From: Candidatus Tanganyikabacteria bacterium
GTDB taxonomy: Bacteria > Cyanobacteriota > Sericytochromatia > S15B-MN24 > VGJW01
Assembly: GCA_016867235.1 (NCBI GenBank)
Contig: VGJY01000010.1
Location: 1-48,674, forward strand
Reading direction: 5' to 3'
DNA: 48,674 bases
Numbering within the stretch: position 1 is the stretch's first letter; each line of letters starts with the position of its first letter. This document shows positions 31,691-39,308 of this stretch, in pieces. Both the position numbers and the translations under genes were made by a program. The notes below the pieces were generated by a model. That model was not told where the DNA came from, did not search any database, and was given only the letters and a program-made list of their open reading frames with translations.

Positions 31691-32902
31691 GTGAGCAGTT
31701 CCTCCCTCCGGAATGCCGGCGGGCTCGCTCGGAGCCTGCAGGTGTTCTCGGAAATCGCCACGCTGATCAACACGCACGGCGAAGTCGGCCCCTTGCTCGA
31801 TACCGTGGCGCGCCATACCAGCCAGTTGCTGGACGCGCCTCTCGTGTACGTCGCCCTGGCCGACCAGCACGGCGCGTTCGCGCTGTCGGACAACGGCCAC
31901 GTCGGGGTCTCGGACCATTTCATCCGGTCGTTCCGGACCGTGCCGGGACATGGCCTGCACCACCAGGCCATCGAGGCGCGCGGGCCGATCGCCACGCCCG
32001 ACATGCAGGTCGATCCCAGGGCGATCAACCCGGTCGTGCGCGGCGAGGGGTGGCGCGCGGTGCTGATCTCGCCGATGATCGCCGGCGACCGGGTCGTGGG
32101 CATCCTCTGCGCGGGGCGAAAGGAGGTCCGCGACTGGCCGCCCGAGGAGATCGAGACGATGCGGTTCATGGCCTCCCAGGCCGCCGCCGCCATCGACCGG
32201 GCGCGCACGCTGGACGATCTGCGCGCCCTGGACAAGCTCAAGGACGAGATCCTGTCGATCGCCTCGCACGAACTGCGCACGCCCCTGACGGCCATCAAGG
32301 GCTTCGCGGCCATCCTGGCGGCCGACCGCGGCGACCTCGACGCCGACGCGTTGCGCAAGTACGCCAAGATCATCGATGACGAATCCGATCGCATGATCCG
32401 CCTGGTGGACGACATGCTCAACGTGTCGCGCATCGAGAGCGGCCGCGTGGCCCTTGAGATGCAGGCCGTGGGCGTCCTCGAGATGGTCGAGCGCGCGGTT
32501 TTCGCAAGCTGGGGCCCCGACCGCGGCCACATCGAGGTCGACATCGACGAGTCGATCGACGTGCGCGGCGACGCCGACAACCTCGTGCGCATCCTGGCGA
32601 ACCTCCTGGAAAACGCCCGCAAGTACTCGGTGCCCGGCGCCCGGGTGTCCGTAGCCGCCAGGCAAGGCGACGCGCAGGTCGAGATCCGCGTGTGGAACGA
32701 GGGCGAGACGCTCACCCCTGACGATGTCGACCTGCTCTTCCGCAAATTCTCGCGCCTCAACCGCCATCGCGCCTCCGGGTCGCGCGGCGCGGGCCTGGGG
32801 CTCTACATCGCGCGGCAGTTGATCGCGGCCATGGGCGGGCGGCTATGGGTCGAACCGACGCCGGGAGGGCCGACCTTCGCCTTCTCCCTGCCCGTCCCTT
32901 AG
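31691..32902 (+). CDS. GAF-domain sensor histidine kinase
   Basis: The 403-residue kinase has an N-terminal GAF-like sensor (about 20-170; VLISPMIAGDRVVGILCAG), a HisKA domain with phospho-accepting H193 in ASHELRTPLT, and a HATPase domain with N-box NLLENARKYS (N304/N308), VWNEGE in place of the usual DxGxG, FRKFSRLN and GAGLGLYIARQLI. There are no membrane segments, so it senses a cytosolic signal. The start is GTG 31691 without an evident Shine-Dalgarno, 14 nt after the response regulator stop, so it is probably expressed by coupling. It forms a two-component pair with the upstream gene. Confidence 0.93.
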   Translation: MSSSSLRNAGGLARSLQVFSEIATLINTHGEVGPLLDTVARHTSQLLDAPLVYVALADQHGAFALSDNGHVGVSDHFIRSFRTVPGHGLHHQAIEARGPIATPDMQVDPRAINPVVRGEGWRAVLISPMIAGDRVVGILCAGRKEVRDWPPEEIETMRFMASQAAAAIDRARTLDDLRALDKLKDEILSIASHELRTPLTAIKGFAAILAADRGDLDADALRKYAKIIDDESDRMIRLVDDMLNVSRIESGRVALEMQAVGVLEMVERAVFASWGPDRGHIEVDIDESIDVRGDADNLVRILANLLENARKYSVPGARVSVAARQGDAQVEIRVWNEGETLTPDDVDLLFRKFSRLNRHRASGSRGAGLGLYIARQLIAAMGGRLWVEPTPGGPTFAFSLPVP

Positions 32903-32915
32903 ACCCGTCAGGCGG

Positions 32916-33728
32916 CTAGCCCACCCACTCCTCGTGCGTGGCCCAGGCGTTGTGGTTGTGGATGGACTCGAAATTCTCGACTTCCAGCGAGAACCACTCG
33001 ATGCCGGACAGGGAGCGGAGGTAGAGGATGCAGTCGCGGAGCACGTCCTCGACGAACTTGGGATTCTCGTAGGCCTGCTCGGTGACGACCTTTTCGTCCT
33101 CCCGCTTGAGTAGCGGATAGACCGGGCAACTGGCCCGGGCCTCCAGGGCCGCGGCGAGATCCTCGATCCAGGTGCACGTGCCGGTCCGGCAGCGCACGCG
33201 GGCGGTGATGAGGCTGCGCTGGTTGTGGGCGCCGTAGCGCGAGATGGCCTTGCTGCAGGGGCAGAGCGTGGTGACCGGGACGGCCACGCCGAGCGTGAAG
33301 CGGTAGGTGCCGTCCAGGGCAATGTCGCCCTCGAAGGAGCAATCCAGGTCGGTGGGCGCCACCGCGCCGGTGGCGGGGGCGGCCTTGTCCACGAAGTACC
33401 GGAAGCGGATGAGCGCGCCGGCCGCCGGCGCGTCGAGGCGGTCGCGGATCTCGCGCACGAGGTCCTCGACGCAGGCTCCCGACATGTTGCGGCGCTGCCA
33501 CTCCGCGAGAATCTCGACGAAGCGGCTCATGTGCGTGCCCTTGAACTCCTTGGGCAATCCCACGGTGAGGGCGCAGGTGGCCTGGACCGCCTGGAAGCCA
33601 CCGCCCCGGGTCTGGACTCGCAAGGGTACCGCGATGTCCTTGACGCCCACGCGTTGCAGTGCGATCTCGCGCGTGTCCGCCGAAGCCTGGATGTCGTGGA
33701 GGCCGATTCGCTCGCTGCCGGCAGGCAT
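32916..33728 (-). CDS. folE2: GTP cyclohydrolase I type B (FolE2)
   Basis: The 270-residue enzyme carries FolE2 signatures: VGVKDIAVPLRVQ, FKGTHMSRFVEIL, VPVTTLCPCSKAISRYGAHN (metal-binding C156 region, H168), CPVYPLLKREDEKVVTEQAY and NFESIHNHNAWA. It makes 7,8-dihydroneopterin triphosphate from GTP for folate or queuosine synthesis, and type IB enzymes can work with metals other than zinc. It starts 6 nt after the peroxiredoxin stop with GGAGG upstream of ATG 33726-33728, so the two form an operon. The zinc-flexible cyclohydrolase lies near the probable zinc-uptake locus. Confidence 0.95.
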   Translation of the reverse strand: MPAGSERIGLHDIQASADTREIALQRVGVKDIAVPLRVQTRGGGFQAVQATCALTVGLPKEFKGTHMSRFVEILAEWQRRNMSGACVEDLVREIRDRLDAPAAGALIRFRYFVDKAAPATGAVAPTDLDCSFEGDIALDGTYRFTLGVAVPVTTLCPCSKAISRYGAHNQRSLITARVRCRTGTCTWIEDLAAALEARASCPVYPLLKREDEKVVTEQAYENPKFVEDVLRDCILYLRSLSGIEWFSLEVENFESIHNHNAWATHEEWVG

Positions 33729-33734
33729 GGTACC

Positions 33735-34175
33735 TCAGCCTCCGACCTGCGCCAGGGCGGAGAGGATGTCGTCGGAACTCGGGGCGCCGACCCTGGCGAA
33801 GCATACTACTCCGCCGGACACGACGAACACGCTGCGCTGGATGCTCGTGCCGTTTTCCTTGAGCGCGCCGTACGCCGCGGCGATCTTCCGGCCAGCGTCC
33901 GACACGAGGCGGAACGGGAAGCCGAAATCGGCCACGTAACTGTCGTGCGCGGCCACCGACGCCGGGTTCACGCCGTAGATGGCGGCCCCGACCTGCTCGT
34001 ACCTGGCGAAGTTGTCACGCAACTCCGAAAGCTGGCGATCTCAGCCGGGGGTGTTGTTACCCGGGTAGAAGACCAAAACGACGCTGCCCGCCCACGCGGC
34101 GGAGTCGACTTTCCCTCCCCCGCTGGTTGCAGCGCTAAACGGGGGTGCCGGCGATCCGGCCTCCAACAATGGCAT
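33735..34175 (-). CDS. bcp: Selenocysteine-containing peroxiredoxin, BCP type (in-frame TGA at 34041-34043)
   Basis: Starting at ATG 34173-34175 (AGAGGAG 5 nt upstream) the frame reads 44 codons to FYPGNNTPG, then TGA, then continues in the same frame DRQLSELRDNFARYEQ... for 101 residues to the TGA at 33735-33737. Read through, it is a 146-residue thioredoxin-fold peroxiredoxin of normal BCP length. The TGA falls exactly on the peroxidatic cysteine (PxxxTxxC: P38, T42, U45); R114 in SIQRSVFVV fits the conserved active-site arginine. No cysteine lies 5 residues later where BCPs keep a resolving one, so it would act as a 1-Sec enzyme using an outside reductant. A SECIS-like hairpin follows the TGA. 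A nonsense mutation is the alternative, but would have to hit this one codon by chance while the rest stayed intact. Confidence 0.82.
34007..34027 (-). promoter_or_regulatory. Candidate bacterial SECIS hairpin
   Basis: On the minus strand, 13 nt after the in-frame TGA, CGGAGTTG pairs with CAACTTCG (8 bp, one G-U) around the loop CGTGA. The apical loop begins about 21 nt after the UGA with G as its second base. Known bacterial SECIS elements have a short upper stem, a G in the first two loop positions and a UGA-to-loop distance of roughly 16-37 nt, so this fits for SelB-directed insertion. Confidence 0.65.
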
Positions 34176-34258
34176 AGCGGCTCCTCTCGGACTCCCGGTC
34201 ATCATAACAGGGTTCGGCCGGCCGATTTTGGGTATGGGAGTACCAGGGGGGACTCCAC

Positions 34259-35488
34259 ATGCTGAAGTCTCGTGTCTTGCTGATGGTAATCGCCGGGGCG
34301 CTCGGAGGTTGTCTGAACCTCCCGAGCGGTAACCGGATCGGGGAGCTGGCCCAGGGGTCGGCGGCCACCGGAGGTACCAACAATGCGGCCGTGACGGTCG
34401 CGATGCAGGGCACCGTGACCGTGCCATCCTCCCTGGTGGCCAACAACGCCAATGCCCTGGTAGGCAACAACGCCAACGCCCTGGTGGCCAACAATGCCAA
34501 CGCCCTGGTAGGCAACAACGCCAACGCCCTGGTAGCTCGGATGCCGGGCTTCGCCGTCATGGCCATCGAGGAGCAGGCGGTCGCCGGGATGCCGGTCGTG
34601 GCCTACAACGCCAAGGGCGAGAAGGTCTCCGACGTGGCCACCACGGACAAGGACGGCAAGTTCGAGCTGACGGTCCCGACAGGCTCCCCCTTGCTGATCG
34701 GTGCGATCGCGCCTGCCGCCAAGCTCCGCCAGCTGGCCATCGGCTATCCGGGGTCCAGCGTGGCGGTCAGCGCCGCCTCGACGTTCGCCGCGTATCGCGT
34801 GTGGAGCGATGATCTCCTCACGAAGGCGGGCAAGGCGGAATTCTCCGACCTCACGCGGGCCTTCGCGTCGGCCTTGAAGGCGGACGATCTCAAGGCCCTT
34901 ACGGGATCCGACGCCGATCTCAAGAGCAAGGCGAACGCCCTGGTCGACCAGAGCCCGGCCGTCAAGGCCGCCGCCGCCAACCTGGTGAGTGCCGCCGGGT
35001 CGGGGTCGAGCACCGGCGGGTCGGGGTCGAGCACCGGCGGGTCGGGATCCGGCGGATCGGGCACGGCGAAGGTCCGGTCGGCCATCACGGTCGAGTCGTG
35101 GCCGATCGCGGCGGCCTTCAAGGATCCGGGCGGCGAGAGCTTCCCGTTCGTGAAGGCCGATCCCGGCAAGCCTCCCCACGTGCACAACTCGCCGGCCATC
35201 AAGTCCGGGGACACCGTCAGGTTCACGATCATCGTGAATGCGGCCGGCACCGCGAATGTTGCCCTCGTCGGCAGCACCGGCTCCGAGGTCGCGAAGGTGA
35301 GCGTCGGAACGGGCTCCGGATCGACCTTGCCGGCCTGCTCCGGCCTCAACACCGCGTCGTGCAAGACGGGCGTCGGCGAGTTCGCGATGTTCAAGCTCAC
35401 CGTGGGCTCCGACGTGGCGAAGGTGGAGTTCTCGTCCGACGCGGCGGCCGTGCTCACGCAGATCGACGTCAATCCGGACGCCAACTGA
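34259..35488 (+). CDS. Lipoprotein with NNANALV octapeptide repeats
   Basis: The 409-residue product has a lipoprotein signal (VIAGALGGC, Cys 18), a linker, four 8-residue repeats with alternating VANNANAL and VGNNANAL (residues 60-91), a CarboxypepD_reg-like unit (TTDKDGKFELTVPTGS), a helical region, a Gly/Ser linker (SGSSTGGSGSSTGGSG) and a C-terminal beta domain with two cysteines (LPACSGLNTASCKTG) that may form a disulphide. This looks like a modular surface or envelope protein with spacer repeats. ATG 34259 follows GGGGGG by ~9 nt. It is divergent from the peroxiredoxin gene. I know no function for it. Confidence 0.78.
   Translation: MLKSRVLLMVIAGALGGCLNLPSGNRIGELAQGSAATGGTNNAAVTVAMQGTVTVPSSLVANNANALVGNNANALVANNANALVGNNANALVARMPGFAVMAIEEQAVAGMPVVAYNAKGEKVSDVATTDKDGKFELTVPTGSPLLIGAIAPAAKLRQLAIGYPGSSVAVSAASTFAAYRVWSDDLLTKAGKAEFSDLTRAFASALKADDLKALTGSDADLKSKANALVDQSPAVKAAAANLVSAAGSGSSTGGSGSSTGGSGSGGSGTAKVRSAITVESWPIAAAFKDPGGESFPFVKADPGKPPHVHNSPAIKSGDTVRFTIIVNAAGTANVALVGSTGSEVAKVSVGTGSGSTLPACSGLNTASCKTGVGEFAMFKLTVGSDVAKVEFSSDAAAVLTQIDVNPDAN
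34436..34534 (+). repeat. In-frame 24-bp tandem repeats (NNANALV)
   Basis: Four 24-bp units plus the start of a fifth encode alternating VANNANAL/VGNNANAL. The alternation gives a 48-bp higher-order period, suggesting a duplication of an already two-unit block. Differences between units are nearly all at third positions (AAT/AAC, GTA/GTG). Confidence 0.9.
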
Positions 35489-35603
35489 TCCGGCCCGCCG
35501 CTTTGGCGCGATCGGCGGATCGCTGTTAAGGTGAGAGGCGAGCGGCGCGCGCGGGCGGCCCGAACGGGCTAGCCGACCGCCGCCCGCACCCTGGAGCCGG
35601 TAC

Positions 35604-36773
35604 TTGCTGGAAATCGTCGCCTTGGCGGCAGGCCTCGCCGCGTCGCCGTCGTCGCCATTGGTTCCGCCGTCCGAACTCGAGTCCATCGAAGAGGAATTGC
35701 TGCGCGACGCCGCGCCGGCCCCCGCCTCGCCCCCGGCCGCGGGGCGCCAGGGCGCCGGCCCCGACATCTCGCTGACGTTTGACGGGGCGGTCGCCGCGTT
35801 CAGTCAGGCCGAACCGCCGCAAACGGGCAACCACGACCCGCGCCGCCCGGGATTCAACTTCCAGCAACTGGAACTGGGCATCGAAGCGCCCGTGGATCCG
35901 TACTTCGCATTCAAGAGCTTCACGGTCTTCTCGCAGTTCGGCGTCGAGGTCGAGGAGGCCTACGTCACGACGCTCGAGCTTCCGTTCAACCTCCAGGCCC
36001 GGGCCGGCCAGTTCCTCACGCGCTTCGGGCGCATCAATGCGACCCACCCGCACACCTGGGACTTCGCGGACCAGACGCTGGTGATCGGCAAGTTCATGGG
36101 CGCCGAGGGCAACCGCGGCATGGGAGCCGAAGCGGCGTGGCTGGCGCCCCTGCCCTGGTTCGTGGAGGCCATCGGCTCGTTGACCGACGCGGCGGGCGAG
36201 GCGACGGCCCGCAGCTTCTACGGCGCGACGGACCTGGGCGTGCGCTCGCCGCTCGATCTGCAGGCCACCGGGGCGTTGCGGCAGTTCTTCCCGCTGGGCC
36301 CCGACTGGTCGCTGGCCTGGGGGCTGTCGGCGGCCAACGGCCCCAATCCCAGCGGGCGATCCAACCGCACCGATATCCTGGGGACCGACCTGTACCTCAA
36401 GTACCGCCCGCTGGAACCCGGTGCCGAGCACGCCTTCCACCTCACGGTCGAGACCATCCAACGCCGCCGGCAGTATCCGGGCACGCTCCTGGCCGACACC
36501 GGCGCATACGCCGCCGCCGTATGGCGTTTCGACCGGCAATGGGATGCGGGAATCCGCCTCGACGCGGTCGAGGGCGTCTCTGGCGATCCGCTGGATCCCG
36601 ACTGGAGCCGTACCCGCTACCGAGGCGCGGCATCTCTCACCCACAGGCCAAGCGAGTTCAGCCGCCTGCGGCTCCAGGGCTCCGCCGACTACCCCCAGTG
36701 GCGGGACCCGGTGTACGCCGCCTTCCTGGCCCTGGAGGTCACGGTCGGGGCGCACGGCGCCCACGCGTTCTAG
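35604..36773 (+). CDS. Outer-membrane beta-barrel (porin-like) protein of the metal-uptake locus
   Basis: The 389-residue protein begins with a short signal-like stretch (LEIVALAAGLAASPSSP), has an acidic/proline linker, then a beta-barrel-like region with alternating aromatic strands (FNFQQLELGIEAPVDPYFAF, LQARAGQFLTRFGRINATHP, GTDLYLKYRPLEPG, LEVTVGAHGAHAF). The sequence AGQFLTRFGRINATHPHTWDF is typical of outer-membrane proteins that accompany zinc ABC transporters. The start is TTG 35604 with GGAG about 8 nt upstream. It is 12 nt upstream of znuA, so it is probably the outer-membrane entry for the same metal. Confidence 0.75.
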   Translation: MLEIVALAAGLAASPSSPLVPPSELESIEEELLRDAAPAPASPPAAGRQGAGPDISLTFDGAVAAFSQAEPPQTGNHDPRRPGFNFQQLELGIEAPVDPYFAFKSFTVFSQFGVEVEEAYVTTLELPFNLQARAGQFLTRFGRINATHPHTWDFADQTLVIGKFMGAEGNRGMGAEAAWLAPLPWFVEAIGSLTDAAGEATARSFYGATDLGVRSPLDLQATGALRQFFPLGPDWSLAWGLSAANGPNPSGRSNRTDILGTDLYLKYRPLEPGAEHAFHLTVETIQRRRQYPGTLLADTGAYAAAVWRFDRQWDAGIRLDAVEGVSGDPLDPDWSRTRYRGAASLTHRPSEFSRLRLQGSADYPQWRDPVYAAFLALEVTVGAHGAHAF

Positions 36774-36785
36774 AAGGATCTGCCG

Positions 36786-37721
36786 ATGTTCCGGTTTCTC
36801 TTTCGACTGGTCGCCATCGCCGCCCTCCTGGCGACCGTGCCGGGCGGCACGGCCGCCGCGGCGGGCAAGGTGCAGGTCGTGGCGTCCCTGCCGGATCTGG
36901 CGGCGGTCGCCCGGGAGGTGGGCGGCGACCGCGTGGAGGTGACGGCCCTGGCGGAGGCGACCCAGGATCCGCACCACGTGGACGCTCGCCCGCACCTGAT
37001 CCTGAAGCTCAATCGCGCCGATCTGCTGATCCAGGCCGGGATGGAACTGGAGGTCGGCTGGTTGCCCGTGCTCGTGCGCGGGGCCCGCAATCCCCGTATC
37101 TACGCGGGCGCCGCCGGCCACATGGACGCGTCGGCGGCCATCCGGGCCAAGGACGTCCCGGCGGGCAAGGTCGATCGCACGATGGGGGACGTCCACCCGA
37201 GCGGGAATCCGCACTACATGAGCGATCCGCGCAACGCCGCCGCCATGGCCCGCGCCCTGGCCGACCGGTTGGCGAAACTCGATCCCGGGGATGGCCCGGG
37301 TTACCGGGCCCGCGCCGAGGAATTCGAGCGGCGGGCTCGCGCCGCGGCGGCTCGCGAGGCGGCGCGCTTCGGCGCCCTGCCGGCGGCACGGCGGCGCATC
37401 ATCACCTACGATCGCTCCCTGACCTACCTCGTGGACTGGCTGGGCCTGTCGGCGGTGGGCGAACTCGAGCCCAAGCCGGGCATTCCGCCGAGCCCCGCGC
37501 ACGTTGCGCAGGTGATCGCCACCATCCGTGAGATGGGCGTCCCGGCGATCGTCCAGGAGGCCTACTATCCCCGGCGGACGGCCGAACTCGTGGCGCGGCG
37601 CTCGGGCGCGAAGCTCGTGGCCCTTCCGGGGTTTCCCGACTTCTCCGGCGGCCAGGACTACCTGACGTACATGGGGAAGCTGGCCGATCAGCTCTACGCC
37701 GCCCTGGAGCCCGGGCCGTGA
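36786..37721 (+). CDS. znuA: Metal ABC transporter substrate-binding protein (ZnuA-like)
   Basis: The 311-residue protein has a signal peptide (RLVAIAALLATVPGGTAAAA) and the cluster A-1 binding-protein fold: ASLPDLAAVAREVGG, TQDPHHVDARPHL (first His ligand), DVHPSGNPHYMSDP (further His), ITYDRSLTYLVDWLGL and a C-terminal YYPRRTAELVARR. The lack of a long His-rich loop and the multiple His ligands fit Zn, with Mn/Fe not excluded. It is periplasmic and would deliver metal to ZnuB/ZnuC at 39309-40893. It overlaps the next gene as GTGA. Confidence 0.88.
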   Translation: MFRFLFRLVAIAALLATVPGGTAAAAGKVQVVASLPDLAAVAREVGGDRVEVTALAEATQDPHHVDARPHLILKLNRADLLIQAGMELEVGWLPVLVRGARNPRIYAGAAGHMDASAAIRAKDVPAGKVDRTMGDVHPSGNPHYMSDPRNAAAMARALADRLAKLDPGDGPGYRARAEEFERRARAAAAREAARFGALPAARRRIITYDRSLTYLVDWLGLSAVGELEPKPGIPPSPAHVAQVIATIREMGVPAIVQEAYYPRRTAELVARRSGAKLVALPGFPDFSGGQDYLTYMGKLADQLYAALEPGP

Positions 37722-38596
37722 AGCGGATCGACAGGCGCGGCGGTTCCCGGGCGATCCGGCCCGGGGCATGCGCCCTCTGGCTTTCCTTCACGACCGGTTG
37801 CGCCCTTGGCGCGGGCGGGGCCTTCTCGCGGCTCGCGAGCGAGTCCCGGCTGACGGTCGCCCTGCCGCTGGCCGCCGGGCGACTGGACTCCGCGGGGCGC
37901 TGGGTGACGAACAACGGCTACGCCGTGACACTCGACGGCGGCATTCGCCTCGGGAAGGCCGCGGTGACGCTGGTGGGGGCCGGGGGCGGAACCGCCGCCG
38001 CGGCTTTCGATCCGGCGCGGCCCCCGTCCGGCTACACGTCATGTCATTCGGGGCACTGCCACCGAAGCGACGGCGCACTGGTGCCCTACGCCGAGGTCGC
38101 GGCCGACCTGGCCCGCAAGGCCGGGGGCGTCGCCACGTCCTCGGCGGCCGTGCTGACCTTCGCCCTGGCCGATCTGGCGCTTGCCGCGGGCGGGGAGGCG
38201 TCGCGGTCGGCGGCCGCCTGCGAGCCATGCCTGCTGGGCCGCGGCACGATCGTCGGCGCGGATCTCGCGGTCGCGTCCCTGGCGGCCTCGGGTACGGTCG
38301 AGGCCACGCCTGGGGCACCATCGCCGGGTGCCGCGACGCGCTCCTGGACCCTCGCGGTAGGCGCGTTGCCCTTGCTTCCCGGCACGCTCTCCCGGGCGAT
38401 CGACCGGGACGCGCCGTCCGGCCTGGTGTTCGGGGGCCGACTTGCGCTGAGCGAGAAGCTCTTCGACAATCTGGAGTGGGCGGGCTTCGCCGCGACCGGC
38501 ACCATCGCGATCGACGCGTCGCCGTCGGCCCTCACTTCGATCCGGGCGAACCTGGCCCGCAGCAACTGGCAGGCCGGCTTCCAGGCCGGCAATTGA
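37718..38596 (+). CDS. Lipoprotein with CHSGHCH motif, metal-locus associated
   Basis: The 292-residue product has a lipobox-like SFTTGC (Cys 28) and a beta-rich mature part. C109-H110-S-G-H113-C114-H115 in TSCHSGHCHRSDG is a dense potential metal-binding site, and a CxxC (ACEPC) lies near 168-171. The start GTG (37718) overlaps the znuA stop (GTGA), so it is translated together with the binding protein. I infer a periplasmic metal chaperone or sensor for the transporter. The signal peptide is short on hydrophobic residues, so anchoring is less certain. Confidence 0.7.
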   Translation: MKRIDRRGGSRAIRPGACALWLSFTTGCALGAGGAFSRLASESRLTVALPLAAGRLDSAGRWVTNNGYAVTLDGGIRLGKAAVTLVGAGGGTAAAAFDPARPPSGYTSCHSGHCHRSDGALVPYAEVAADLARKAGGVATSSAAVLTFALADLALAAGGEASRSAAACEPCLLGRGTIVGADLAVASLAASGTVEATPGAPSPGAATRSWTLAVGALPLLPGTLSRAIDRDAPSGLVFGGRLALSEKLFDNLEWAGFAATGTIAIDASPSALTSIRANLARSNWQAGFQAGN

Positions 38597-38607
38597 AGGA
38601 GAAAGCA

Positions 38608-39129
38608 TTGAACAACCCGATCCTCGCCCAGGTCGCGGCTCCCGCACTCGCGGCGGGCGTCCTGGCAGGCTGCAACCTGCTGGCCATGCCCGGCTCCGGC
38701 GGCCCGAACGCCGCGCCCACGCGCACCCCGGACGCTTTCCAGGTGGACGTCTGCGCCGACCTGGCCGCTTCGAACGTGCCGGCGACGGCGGCCGCCGCCA
38801 CTTCGTCGGCGCCGGCCCTCGATACCCGCCACAAGCGCAACCGCATCACGCTGCCGGCGTCGGGCAGCGCTCGCGCGGGGTACGTCAAGCTCAACAGCGA
38901 CAAGGCCGGCGACTGGCAGATCCTGCTCACGCGGGACGTGCCGCTGAAGGTCGGCGACGCGGGCGGCACGTGGGTCCCTCCTGCCGCGTCGCGGTCGGCG
39001 TTCCCCGATTGCCCGGATATCGCGGCGCAGTACACCGTGAACCTGAAGCTGGGCACGTACTACCTGTACCTCGGGCCGACTTCCGAGACGGAAGTGTCGA
39101 TCGTGACGGAAAATGGCGAGGAGGAATGA
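38608..39129 (+). CDS. Small lipoprotein, metal-locus associated
   Basis: From TTG 38608-38610, with AAGGAG at 38596-38601, the product has 173 residues and a lipoprotein signal ending GVLAGC (Cys 21). The mature part has two cysteines (DVCADLA and FPDCPDIA) and a beta-sandwich-like pattern ending LKLGTYYLYLGPTSETEVSI. It follows the CHSGHCH lipoprotein by 11 nt in the same operon. I cannot name the family; context suggests a periplasmic accessory of metal uptake. A longer frame starting upstream reads through the preceding gene out of phase and is not used. Confidence 0.68.
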   Translation: MNNPILAQVAAPALAAGVLAGCNLLAMPGSGGPNAAPTRTPDAFQVDVCADLAASNVPATAAAATSSAPALDTRHKRNRITLPASGSARAGYVKLNSDKAGDWQILLTRDVPLKVGDAGGTWVPPAASRSAFPDCPDIAAQYTVNLKLGTYYLYLGPTSETEVSIVTENGEEE

Positions 39130-39133
39130 TCTG

Positions 39134-39269
39134 CTCTGATAGCGCCGCTTCAGTTGCCTCGCGCCTATCGGACGCAGGCACGGAGGCCTGCGCCACCGAC
39201 GCAACCGGTGGGGCCGGCCTCCGTGCCGGCCGCGATGCCGGAGCGAAGTCATCAGAGCCGCGCTATGAG
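39134..39269. mobile_element. MITE-like repeat with inverted ends and three hairpins (copy 1)
   Basis: The ends CTCTGATAGCGCCGC (39134-39148) and the complement of 39257-39269 (CTCATAGCGCGGC) are near-identical, differing by a TG insertion and one base. Inside are H1 CGCAGGC/GCCTGCG (39173-39192, loop ACGGAG), H2 CCACCG/CGGTGG (39193-39211) and H3 GGCCGGC/GCCGGCC (39212-39231, loop CTCCGT). The H1 and H3 loops are exact complements. A second copy is at 48473-48603. It separates the lipoprotein from znuC in the metal locus and encodes no protein. Confidence 0.75.
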
Positions 39270-39308
39270 AAGTCCCGGGAGCCCGGGGCGCGGCGGGGAC
39301 GGCCCTAG

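Noticed and set aside
32908-33804. 298-codon minus-strand frame over folE2
   Set aside because: It is an out-of-phase shadow; the frame at 32916-33728 carries the full FolE2 motif set.
33735-34022. Separate 95-residue protein starting at TTG 34022
   Set aside because: It lacks the N-terminal half of the thioredoxin fold and is in frame with the upstream segment across a TGA at the active-site position, so it is treated as part of one selenoprotein.
35489-35603. Zur box or strong terminator before the metal locus
   Set aside because: Only a loose CCGCCG/CGGCGG pairing with a 12-nt loop and no U-run was found, and no AT-rich palindrome of Zur type is visible.
39157-39300. Small protein GTEACATDATGG... 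in the repeat
   Set aside because: The peptide recurs at 48.5 kb only because both lie in copies of the same hairpin element, and the frame has no start signal.
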